A DNA stretch of 64,000 nt, from contig VZRS01009471.1 of the NCBI GenBank assembly GCA_013398055.1, forward strand, positions 186,001 through 250,000, in the 5' to 3' direction. The notes under the pieces were generated by a model. The model saw only the letters and a program-made list of their open reading frames with translations. It was not told the origin of the DNA and did not search any database. How positions within the stretch are numbered: position 1 is the first letter of the stretch; each line of letters opens with the position of its first letter. The position numbers were made by a program, and so were the translations under genes. Shown here one piece after another: positions 34,201 through 46,200 of the stretch. The DNA comes from Ifrita kowaldi. Taxonomy: Eukaryota; Chordata; Aves; Passeriformes; Cinclosomatidae.

Positions 34201-37200
34201 TAAAATCTGTACCACAGGAGAGCTGCTTCCTGGACGAGTTAAACACCATCTAAACAGGTCAACTTGTCTCACACAGCCACTTAACAGATTCATTCCTTTT
34301 GAAAAAATAATTATATCTACTAGTCTATCTAATAGTAGCTGTTAAATTATACCTGCAGATGGGAGACAGGATATTTGCTTAGCCTGAACTTAGCAATACT
34401 CCTCTCTGCTTTAGTTGTCACAACCCTTGAGATGAAACAATGTGGACATTATACACAAAGTACAGCTGAATCAGCCTCAATCATTAATGCACCATGCAAA
34501 TGCTTAAGTCAAAGAATAAAGGAATTGAAGGATAAATGAAAGGCCCTCATAATGAAAGGAGAAGCCTTTTCTGCAACTAATGGGAGTTCACTCCTAAATA
34601 TGCATCATACAGGGAAGTGCTGACATTTGCAGGAATATTATCATTTAAGCCACCCATCAGCACAGACAGAAAGAAGGCTTGCCACTGAATTTTCATCTCA
34701 GATTCTGATTTCAGTTATACTGCTGAAAATCTGGAATAGCTCAAACTAGCTCCAAAGTCCTCATACACCTCACAGAGCACCTGGCCAGACCCTGCTTTGT
34801 GGAGCTCTGCAGTGTCAGGACAGGATTGCAGCAGGGTGAGGACAACTCTGCTCCCAGAGAGGAATCTCGGGACAACCCATTCTTAAAGACAGCTTTTCAT
34901 TAGCCCCTTTCTCAAGATGTGTCCTGCCAAAGGTAAGACAATCAGCCACTGTCAACAGATAAAAAACGCAGTCACATCTCGCCACCCTTCCCACTGCTTC
35001 CCTTCCAGCAAGGAGCACTTCCCCTCCCTGCAGGCACCCGCTGACCCTCCGCTCTGCATCAGGGAGCCCTTGCTCACCCTGGCCCCGCTCCCAGCCCCGC
35101 AGCCCAGCTCTGTGTGTCACCTGGTGGCCCCACGGGCCCCGGGGCTCCCCGCGGTCCGGGCAGTCCAGCCATGATGGTGTCGATGACGGTGGAGGCCAGC
35201 TGGGCTTCCCCATCTGTGGCACAGAGCAGAGTTAGTGGCGAGCCCAGCCGGGCTCTCGCTCCAAAATCCTCTGGCGCCCGTTGCTGGCCGAGGGCCGGCA
35301 GTGCTGCAGGATGCTAAACTGGGGCTCTTGGAGCACTTGCCTTTTGCTCTCAGAGGGCTGTGTCCCCTCGTCCTGCAGAGCTGCTCATCCCACCCCTGAG
35401 AACCGCAGACGAGCTGTCCTTGCTGTCGAAACCTTGGTGTTTTACACACCTGTATAACCCCACCTTTGGATAACTGACCCCGAATTCCCCATCTCCGAGA
35501 CACCCCTGGCTCGTGGCTGCCTGGCAAATGAAGCAGGGACCTGGGGCTCCCTCCTGCCTGGCACCAGGGACCCGCTGAGCCCCCCTGGCAGCACATCCCC
35601 CCAGCCCAGCCAGCTCACCCGGGCAGGTGCTGGTGGGAGATGCCCTGAGGCCTACGGATGCAGGAAAGCTCAGGGATGGGTGTGCTCTGCCCCTTCCACG
35701 CGCTCAGGGAACTTTCCTGCCATTTACGGTTATTTTAGGTGTTCAACTGGGCATGTTCACTGAGTTCTGGGAAATGGAGAGAAACGGGAGTGGAGCAGGG
35801 AAGGGAAAGCCAGGAGCAGGAACTGGAGGAGTTTTGTGCTTTTGCACATCTTTCTCAGTTCTCTCCAGTCAGGAATAAAACCCAGCAGCCTGTAGCTGTC
35901 CATGTCTTCCCTCAGCCTTGAGCCAACAGGTTTCTACTCAGTTTGCAGCTGAATAGAAAACCCACAACTACAAATAAAAAAGCAACCCTCAGTATTTATT
36001 GTGATGCCAACCATACCCAACAACCCTGCTCCCTGTGGACCTGTACTGTGGCACACCAGTAATCTGGGGAGGTACCTGAAGGGCAGCACCTTCCATCTGA
36101 GCACCCCACAACGCTCTTGGACAGTTGTGGAAACCTGAGGCAAAAATTCAATGGACAGCCAAGACAACAAGGCCACAAAACAAGCAAGGCAACCCCACAT
36201 CCTGGTGCTACTGAGACTTGGAGTCCACTGTCCTGACCCTTTGCTGTAGGACCAACAACCTATTTCCTGTTTAACCTGGATGAAGATGTTGGCTCCTGGT
36301 CACCAGGATGGCAAACCCTCTGAAAAGCCCACAGCTGGAATAACGTCCATCTCCTCGAGCTTGCTCATGTTTCCTTCCACCCATCCCTGTAACTCATCAC
36401 AGTAAAATTCAGGGGAAGCCTGTGCAGTAAAAGGCTGGGAATGTGTCCCTGCAGATGCCAAGTGACACCAGGAAGGTCAGAAGGGTGTTTGCTTACTCTG
36501 AAGAGTCCAGCCCAAAGGTCAGAAGGAACTCTCCAGAAATTTTAGCAGACACACTGCGAAGCCTTTCCAGCTTCTGAAACATTGGCAATGACAGAGAGGA
36601 CCTCCAAGCCAGTTGGTTGAAAGCAGTTCCCAGGGAAAACTGCAATGGCTTTGACTGCCAAGGATGACAGGACATCTCTGCAATGCCTTCCTGGCAGCAG
36701 GACAGCACAAGATCCAACCCAGATCCCTCTAAGAACCAAATTTTGTGCCTAAAGCCTGAATGCAAGCAGGTATTTATTTGGCTACTGTTTCTAAACCCAT
36801 TCATCTTCCCCTCCTCACAGCCCTGAAACAAAACAACTGAGACTCTTTTCATGTTCAGGAGGAAAGGTACCCCAGTGAAGTGTGTAATCCAATTAATTTG
36901 AGTTTTATTTGACCATGTCAAAATCCATCACAGCTTGGGAGTAAGATGAAATTGGGAAATGAGCATCAAACAGCAGTGAAGGCATTAACAGTTGCAGAGC
37001 CTTTTGTTTTTAAAATGATCAACAAAATTAACTGCATGTCCACTGAGAGGGACAGAGGATGGACTGCAAACAGCCAGGGTTTAATTTCTGCTGGAGGTAA
37101 GCCAGGGATAAAGATTTGGGTAACAAAACATTCCAGCTAAATGGTACATGATTACGATGACAGAGTCACTCCCACAAATCCACCCATCCTGACACTTGAC

Positions 37201-40200
37201 TCAAAGTTATTTATGAAAGGTGATTCCATGATTGTGACACAGAAGAGAGCTCTGATCAACAACCCTTGGGCTCAGCAGCTCCTGGCTGGCCTGGGCAGCA
37301 CAGGATGGTGGCACATTCCTTCCTCAGCTGCCTGGCCAGGTAGAACTCGCTCAGACCCAGGTTTCCTTCCAGGATCAGCTCTGAACAAAACGTTCTGTGA
37401 ATGAAATGGGACTGAAGTGTGTTAAAACACAACCCTCACATTTTTTTAAGGGATGGCCTCCATATTCTCATAAAGCAGCAGGCAGAACTTGTATCTCTAT
37501 AAAATCCCTTCTCCTTATAAACAGGGGGACATTCTGGGGCTCTCTGCAGCTGGAGACTGTTAGAGCAGCCACAAAATAGCATCAAATGGCAGCAGGAATC
37601 TTCCCTTCTCAGCCCGTCCTGCACTGACCCAGGCCCTGCTGGGCTCAAGAGCTGGATTCTGTTTCAGTGCTTCTGGATACCCCAAAGCAGCAGACAATTG
37701 TTTGCTCCATTTGAGAAGACCCTGATATAGAATTTGCTCCAGGAGCTTTCCAACCCCCAGCCAAGCCAAGAGGAAGAGTGAAACCAGTGTGATCTGGTCA
37801 GGTAGGAGCAGCTATGCTCTCTGGAAGGGGACAGAGACATCCTGAAAGAGCACAGAAATGCCCTGAAGGACACGGTGAAAGCTGCCCAGCCAGAGCAGCA
37901 AAGGCAGTTCAGGGCACACTTTGAAAGCAGCCAGTTTTCCCAAATCCCTTCCCTTTTCAATTCCCTTCCTCCTCTCCTTCCCCTTCCCTTCCTCTGCTCT
38001 GTTCTCCTTCCTCAGGAAGCAGCAGGTACTGGGATGCTGCTTCACAAACCCCTCTCCCTCATCACCACTGACGTGCTGGGCACACAACCAGCCCACTCTG
38101 CCTCAGTTTCCCCTTGCTCTCCCCTCAGGCTGCCCAGGGGAGTGGTGGAATCACCATCCCTGGAAGTGTTAAAAAATGTGTGGCTGTGGCACTTGAGGAG
38201 ATGGTTCAGTGGTGCTGGGTTGATGCCTGGACTGGATCTTGGAGGTCTTTTCCAACAGTGATGATTCCATGAAAACAGGTTAATTTTTTTTCCATGTGTC
38301 CTTTGCAAATCTTCAAGATGTAAGAAAACAGCCCTCAAGGGTGAGAGCTGCATTCTTTTCTCTAACTTTTCCCTAGAAATTGTCAGTGTTAGCACAAGCA
38401 ATAGGTCTGAGCTGGCTCTAGACCAGGTACCTGATCAGTCATTTTTAAGTGGCAGGGAAAGTGAGAGATCCCAGTAGCAGCAGCCCTGGCAGTGGGGAAC
38501 AGCAGCTCAGCTTCTGGCCGAGGGCTGAGGTTTCTGACTAAGGGATAAATTCCCCCATTATACCCTTGATTTGTTGAGACAGGATGGAAATGAAGTAATC
38601 CTGTCTTAATTTTTTTCTGCTACCTGATCTGGAGGGAGAAAAATGGGACCATTTCTTTTACCACAGCACAGGGAAACTGTGAGAAAATATTTGTCTCCCC
38701 ATTTTTGGCTTCTGCCTGTGGATAAATATTGCCTACAGGAACTTGTTGCAATTAATAAAGGCACAGGCATTAACCATGTTCAGGCAGAACCAAACTCTGT
38801 ATAATAACAATAACCTGATACAGCTCTCACATCACATTCCCATTACCAGGAATATGCTTCCCTCTGCTGTCAGCAGCTGGAATCTTGTGTTTATAGTTTT
38901 CAGATGTGCTCCTTTCAAAAGAAGTAAATACATTTTTTAAAATCTAAACAGAATTTACAAGGCTAAATTTTACTGGTGGTAAAGGATCAGCTTTCCACAA
39001 GCCTGGGGGAGGCAAAATCAGCCAACACAGAGGCAAAATGGTGAGAAAATAGACTTGATATTGCCAGAGCATTGTCCTGGCCACATAGATAATTTGTACT
39101 TGCAGTTGGATTTGTATAAAAAACATTGTCACAAAGTTTTGGGCTGCTCGTTCTGCAAACCAAGAAATCCACAGGCATGGAGGGAGGAACACCTAGGGAT
39201 GCCCAGGGATGGAAATGGAACAGGCACCTTCTCCTCACTGTTCTCAAGTCCACGTGGCTGCCCAGTGCTGGCAGAGATAATAATTATCCACCCATTTATC
39301 CTCTTCCCATTTTGGGACAATACCAAGTTCACCCTTCTCACACATCAGCTGGGAAGGCCGTGCAATCAAAGCCTTTATTCACCTTTTAATTTATCCATTA
39401 CTTCACAAGAAAGTTTAATTCAAAGGGTGGTTGGAGGGAGGGGCCAGCAGCAGCACCCAAACCACCCTTAAGGATCACTGGAATAAAAGGCAGAATGGCA
39501 CCATTTGGTGTGACCCTGAGAGGAGTGAGGTGGCTGTAGTGCAAAACTTCCTTGTTCTAAAGCTGGTGAATGCAGCATGTTGATGTGTATTTTGTGAAAA
39601 TCTTAGTATTGAACCTCAATTATTTGTCCTGCCCATATGCTCTAACTGACTATGAAATTGAGCTGTTAAAAATTCTCCCTAAATTAAAAATACATCTGTT
39701 CACTTTTGGGAAAAGGAGTCTGGAGAGCAGAGTGGGTGGAAGGGAAGGGAAGAGAGAGCTCGAGGTAACTGTCAGACATGGGGAGACTCAGTAATCCCTG
39801 GCTGTAACTAAGACAACTGAGCTTTGAAGCTGGAGAGGAGCAGCAAAGCTGGGGAAGAGGCACAGCTGAAGTCTGGGGGAGTGGAGAAGGGAGACCCGAC
39901 AGAGCTGGGGCTCCAGGAGTTTACAGACTGAGGGGAGGCACAGCTGAGCTCTGCTTCCTCATTGTCACATGCCAGTTACACAGGGCTGGACCAGGAGAAC
40001 CAAGCCCAAATGTGAGAGCATTCCAATCCAAGTGCAGGAGGTGCCTTTCCTAGAAAGCCTTTTCTTGCCCTGCACAGCACAAATCAAATAAATATATTTT
40101 TTAAATCAGCATAGGCACAAAAGAAACCCTGGCCCTACCCCAGTTACAGGGAAGGGATAAATCGCAGTGTCAGTCTGGACTTTCCAGTCCATAATCCTAT

Positions 40201-43200
40201 GTTTTGTGTGGATGTGAAATAATGTGGATGCACCAGAAACACAGGTGGAAGATGCATCTGCAAGGGCAGGGAAAGAGACACGTTTAACAGATGTCCTTGT
40301 TATCATTCCAGAGCTGCAAATCTTTGGTCCTTGGTGATTCCTGAGCAGCCCTGACACTCCAATACCACAACAGTGGCACCAAGAGGGCTCCAACCCTGCA
40401 GCTTTGGTGCAGCAGCACCTAATCTGCCACTCTGGATTCCTCTGCCCCTTGTCTCTCAGGTGATGCTACCTGAGCTCTGTCATTTCACTAGGAACCCTCT
40501 ACCCAGCAGCCACTCCTGATGGAAGCTTACAGGACACCAAGCTGCCTCCCCAAAGCTGTGATGAACCTAAAAAAACAGGCACAGGGAACAAAATCCCCCA
40601 AACCTTGCTCTCACTGGTGGTTTTAGGAGAGCAGTGACTCATTTTGGAAAGGTGAACCCCTCCAGCTTCCAAGATGTTTTATCTTGAACAGGAATTTCCA
40701 AGAGACCCACACAGTGGAGACAGATTGTCCAGCTGCTCCCGGGACCCTGGCAGAGCCTGGCAAGGAGGTGGGAGCAGAGCTGAGCTGCTCCATGCCTGCC
40801 CACTCTGCTGATGTCACAGGAAAACATGGGAACTGAGGAGGGAACTTACTTTCTTTTTCAGCTGTGGGCTGGAGCGAGTAGAGAACCCCTTGCTGGAAGG
40901 TAAGAGGGAGGCTTGGCGTGGCTGGTGGCCCTGGAGGACCTGGGGGACCTGGGATCCCGGTTTCTCCTGGAAGTCCTCTTGGTCCTTGAGGTCCCAACAT
41001 CCCTGTGCAGAGGCAGGAGAGGATGTGTTAGTGCCTTTGGGGATGTGCTAATGATGCTATCATGTAAAAAGGCAGCAAGAAGACAAAGGATTTCTGTCCT
41101 GAACTGTGGGAATTAGAGCGGTGGGGAAAATAGAAACAGCTTCCCAATTTTCCTTTTTTTTGTTTAGCATCTTCCTCTGCAAAGCAGAGAGCTTGACTTG
41201 GCTCAGAGGTGTTGCCTTTGAGCAGCCCAATTCCTGAAAGAGTGAAATCTCCCCTCTCCCTGAGGCTGAGTGAGAAACTGCAGGCAGCAAAGTGTGAAAT
41301 CAAATCCTTCTCTTCCCCTGCAGGTACACCTGTGTCACCTCCCTGCCAGGTGAGCTCGGGGAGCACAACGGAAGCAGAGCCAGTCCAGGAGCAGACGGAT
41401 CCGCATCCTGTGGGGCTGGAAGGCTCTTGCTGCAAACTGAGAAACCAAAAAAGGCAGACACGTCCTTGGCCAGACTTTGGCCACTGACAGCTTGCCAGAA
41501 AGTGCCAAAAAGTGTTCAGGGCTGCTCTCACGTTTAAGGCACGCTCCAAGTTTTAAATCTTTCCCGAGCTCAGACTCACAAGGCACAGCCTTTTAGACAC
41601 GGAGAGCACAGAGCCTGAGGTCTGGCACCTATTGTGCAGTATCACCCTCATCAAAACATTCAGGAATGTTTTGGGGATGAAGAAAGACTCCTAGCTCAGG
41701 AATGGAGTGTTCTCTGAAAGAACGGCCTCATAACCTTTTCCCTTAACATACAAAAGCATCGTTAGTTTGACATCCTGGCATCTGACAGCTTGACACAAAT
41801 GGTGCAGAAAAAAAGGGAGTTAAAACAGGCACCCAGTGAGAGGGTTAAACAGGGAATGCTCTGCTCCAAAGGCTGACAGGTCACAGGCTCTTTCTTACAG
41901 CTCCTGAGCAGGATGGGGAAACATGATCCTGCTCTGCAGCTTTCTGGGACAGGCTCTCTCCAGCTCCACAGGAAATCCCAGGGTCTGTCATTGTTCATGC
42001 AGGTGGTTGCCTGCCCTGGGAGCTCCTGGCTGATTCCAGCTCCCAGGGGACTCGTTGGAATGGATTTGATACCAATTGAAGATGCTCAAATCTTGTGTGA
42101 CTGGCCTTTTCTGAGCTGCTGTCACAGACAGTTTGTGTGAAGTGAAACATCTCTGTCATAGCAGCACTGCCCTTCTCCAGGACTCACCTGGTGGCCCTGC
42201 TGGGCCCCTCTCACCAGGCTGTCCCTTCTCTCCTTTTGGCCCTGGTGGTCCTGGAAGCCCAGTTGGTCCAACGGGGCCCGGGGGACCAACCTGTCCTGGA
42301 ATCCCTGAAAATGTTCAGAAAGGAAATTAGCTGGAAGTTAGGACACTGCTGAGGTCAGAAAGGCTTCAGCAACCTCGAAACCAGAGGAGAGAGACTCAGT
42401 GATGCAAAGGGGGAGAAATGCAGCAGTGCACAGACAGGGTGGCACTGGTGGCAGGAGTCCTCTGGCAGGTAGGGCAGACTGGACTTCGCTTCTCCTCTTC
42501 TTCCTTCAATCCTGTAAGAAAAAACCACATCCCCACGCACAAGACCCTTCCCAAAAAGCCAGCAGGATGTGCACCTCCAGCTGGATGTGCTGGACAGAGT
42601 CCACACTGTCCCCTTCCCAAGGCCTGAATGGCTCTGGGCAGGGTCTGGATGTCCTTTGCTGGGTTCCTGCAGACACATAAACTCCAGGGCCATCCCAATG
42701 TACCAAAATACACACAATGGATTTGCCAGAGCAAATCAAACCCTGTCTCCCACGTGCTCTACACGTATCACCCAGAGGTTCTGTATCAGCAATGTTTCCC
42801 TGATTTCTCCTGTGTTCATTCATCTCACAAGGGCACTCTGCTGTGCACAGGCTTTTCTCATCCCCAAGTGACATTAATGCACCCCCACTTCCAAAGGAAC
42901 TGGATGTCAGTAATTTATGTCAATGGGCAGGGTGCTGAGCAGGGCTCCAGGGTTACTGGAAGCACCAGGAGCACAGTGACTGCAGCCCAGTGGGATGTTT
43001 CTTGGCAAGCCCACTCAGCACCCCAGTAAGCCACGGAAGGTGCAGAGGCAGCATTTGTGATCTCAAAGTGACTATTTATCGTGACACCAAATAAAATCTT
43101 AATATTGTTTTCCCCAGACTATCAAAATAATAACAACACTTGGCAATTTTATAGAGTTTTTCAGAAGAACACTGCACATCTTGGGCTCACATGGAGAGAC

Positions 43201-46200
43201 ATTTAAACACTGTGCAAACAGCACTGAAGCTTTAATGCCCTGGAGACGTGGGTGAGTGGGTCTGTCTGCTCAGATTTAGTGGTTAATGGTTACAATAAAG
43301 GCATTAACTGTCACAGCCAAGAGAGTCAGAGGTTCCTGGGCTGTCAAAGGGCTCAGAGTATTTGAAAGCAGTGGCAGATGCAAGCTCCAAAGCCAGAGGG
43401 AGATCAGGATGAGTCCAAAGTTCAGCACACTCAGATTTCAGATTTTGGTTCATGTATTACATATGACCATAACACAGCAGAGCAAGTTAAGGTTTGATCA
43501 ACTCTTAAGGAGTGTCTTTCTCCTTTCCAGGTGTCAGGAAAGGTACTGGACCCCCCACAACCAGAGCCAGGAGAATGTGCTGCATATGGGGGTAGGGGCA
43601 TGGATGGGAATAGAGGGAGAGAAGAGAAAAGGAAAGAAGCTGGACAACACCTTCACAGCTGGTACCAGGGAACAGGGCTGCACAATCAAATCAAGGCTCA
43701 CAGGACTTGCAGCTCCCACATTTGGATCCAGTTCCCTCTCTAGATGTGGGATAGCCCACCTGGGGTACAGAACCTCATCACCCCAGACATTCATCCAAAC
43801 TCTCCCCATTTCTCAGAACAAAGCATTAATCCCCCAACATCAGACCCCCTGGAAAGATTCCTCTTCCTCTCTTCTTTTTTCCATTTTGGAGAGATATCCA
43901 AATTGGTTTTTCTTACAAAAATGAAATCTCTCTGCCTTCAATCCATGATGAAACTGGGAAGCCTGGAGAAATGACATTTCTCAATGGCTTTGAGTGGGAG
44001 TGTGTGCCTGTACTTTTGTTACATTCAGTCATCAATAAAGATCTGATTTAATTTGAGTATTGAACAAGGAATTAAGGTCAGGTTTTAATTTGGATCAGCT
44101 TGCTTATCCACAGGACACAAACTGCAGCCTTTTCTACGGATAGAAGTGCTCCTTTAATGGATCTCCCCTGGCAGGGGATGCTGTCCTGGGAAGCCCAGAC
44201 AAGTGATCGGGAGTCCTTTTAGGAAAGCAAGAGCATTTGTTCACAGCACTGGAAACAGCTTCTAGCCCTAAAAAAACCTCAGCACACCTGAAACTTCACT
44301 GCAGCAAATTCTTTCCAGAGGGGAGAACAGCAGAAACTGTTTTGCAAGCAGGACACGCTGTGCTGCTGAGTGTGGGTCAGAACGTTCCTCACTTGTGTAA
44401 ATCACCCTCAATCCTTCAGTCCAACCTTATAACTCAATCCCATGCAGTCCTGCAGACCAGGAGCAATCATTTCCTGCAGCATCCTCAATCACACTGCTGC
44501 AGCAGAGCTTTAGAGAAACTGGCACTTCCTTCCCTGGAGGGGGAAGCGCTGAAGGAAAGGTTGGGAGAAGCAGCACTGGGTAATGTGTCAGGCCAGTGCT
44601 CATACTGGTGACAAGTGGAGTTACCAGCTTAAAAGAGACAAGTGCAAAAGGGGGAAGAAAGAGGGAAGGATTCAGGGAAAGGGGGGAGGCCAAATCTTCA
44701 GTTGGCATAAATCATCTCTGCTGCAGTGGCATTGCTTCCAGAGAGCTGAAGCCCACGGTGAGCATTTATCCTCCAAAACATATGAAGCAAAAGACCACAG
44801 GAAAAATATTTTTAAAAAGGCAGAGGGTGAGTAATCTCCTGCTGGAAACCAAATCAGATGTGAAGAGACCTGGATTTTCTTCCTGGCTCTGTCATTAACC
44901 TGCAATACACCATCTGCTCCCTTCCTTCCCCTGGGGTTCCCCTGCACAGGAGTGGGGCTGTTCTGTTTGTATAGAGCTTAGGAAAGTGATGCCCTGAGCA
45001 CCCCAGAGGCTCCTGGTGCCCCTGGCAGGTAATACCAGCTAGAGAAGAGTTTTCTCCCATCACTCAGGACATGCCCTGCTGGCTCTGGCCACATGTGCTT
45101 CCATGATCTGCCTCTCCATCGGACAGTGTGGGGGAAATTAATGTCTCAGAGATGATAAAACTGGTGTTTGGCCTCTCCAACCAAAGCAGCCCATGATCAG
45201 ATAAAACCCAAAGAACAAACCCAGCCTCTTCATCTGTGAGGCTCCAAAGAGTTCCTGGCCACAGGACTCTCCTGCTTTTTGGGGCTTAAGTACAGGACTG
45301 GGCATAACAACAGTTTGTGCTTTGAGAGAGAAACAGCAGAAACTATGAACTTACCCTGTGGTATCAGCTGCTCCTCTGCACCTCTGGGTCCTTTAGGCTC
45401 TGTTTAAGGAGGACAAGGTAAAAAAAAACAGAAGAAAAAAAAGAATAGGAGAAAAAAGAGAGAGAGATGAAAAATTAGGTCTCTTGCTGCCAACTGGCTC
45501 AGGCAGAGTATATATATTTTCTTAATACTCAGAAAAATGTATTCTGTTGATTAACAAGCTGATCAGAAAGGCCAGTGGTGCAGCTGTCTCAACAGCACTG
45601 ATTGCTTTTAAACGATTGTCTATTCTCAGCCCTGTCACTCACAGAAGAAATAACTACCCTCATAAACAGTAGCAAGTTTTCCTGGACCTCAGCCTGGAGA
45701 GGCATCAGCCAACCCAGCGCTACAGGGTCATCCAGAAACACTCCCAGAGCTCACAGCATCACCCACCTTTGTGTCAGGCCCCAGCATCCTGCCCCTGGTC
45801 CATCCAGCTTGGTGGCATGCAAGGTAGGGCTGGGATTTGTTTTGGCTGAACACCCAGAAGCAGGGCAAAGTAGGGAATGTTTCACAAAAGGCTCTGGGGA
45901 AGGGGTGGGAGGGACAGAGGCTTAGCTTTCCACAGCCCCAAATCACTCAGGACACTCAGGTTTGACTTCCACCTACTCCAATATCCCACATGATGAAAGA
46001 TCTCCTGAGATCTCTGTAAGAGAAACCTGGGGGCAGCTTTGAGCAACAAGTCACGGCACAGTGTTGAAATCATGCAGAATGGGAAGTTCCCACACCCTAA
46101 ATTGTGTGGAGTTCCCTTCACTCCACCAAAATCCACACTGAGTTTTTTTGGCTGGCTTTGAATTGTGGACACTGACTGGTGTGGGGAGGGAAGGAGGCCA

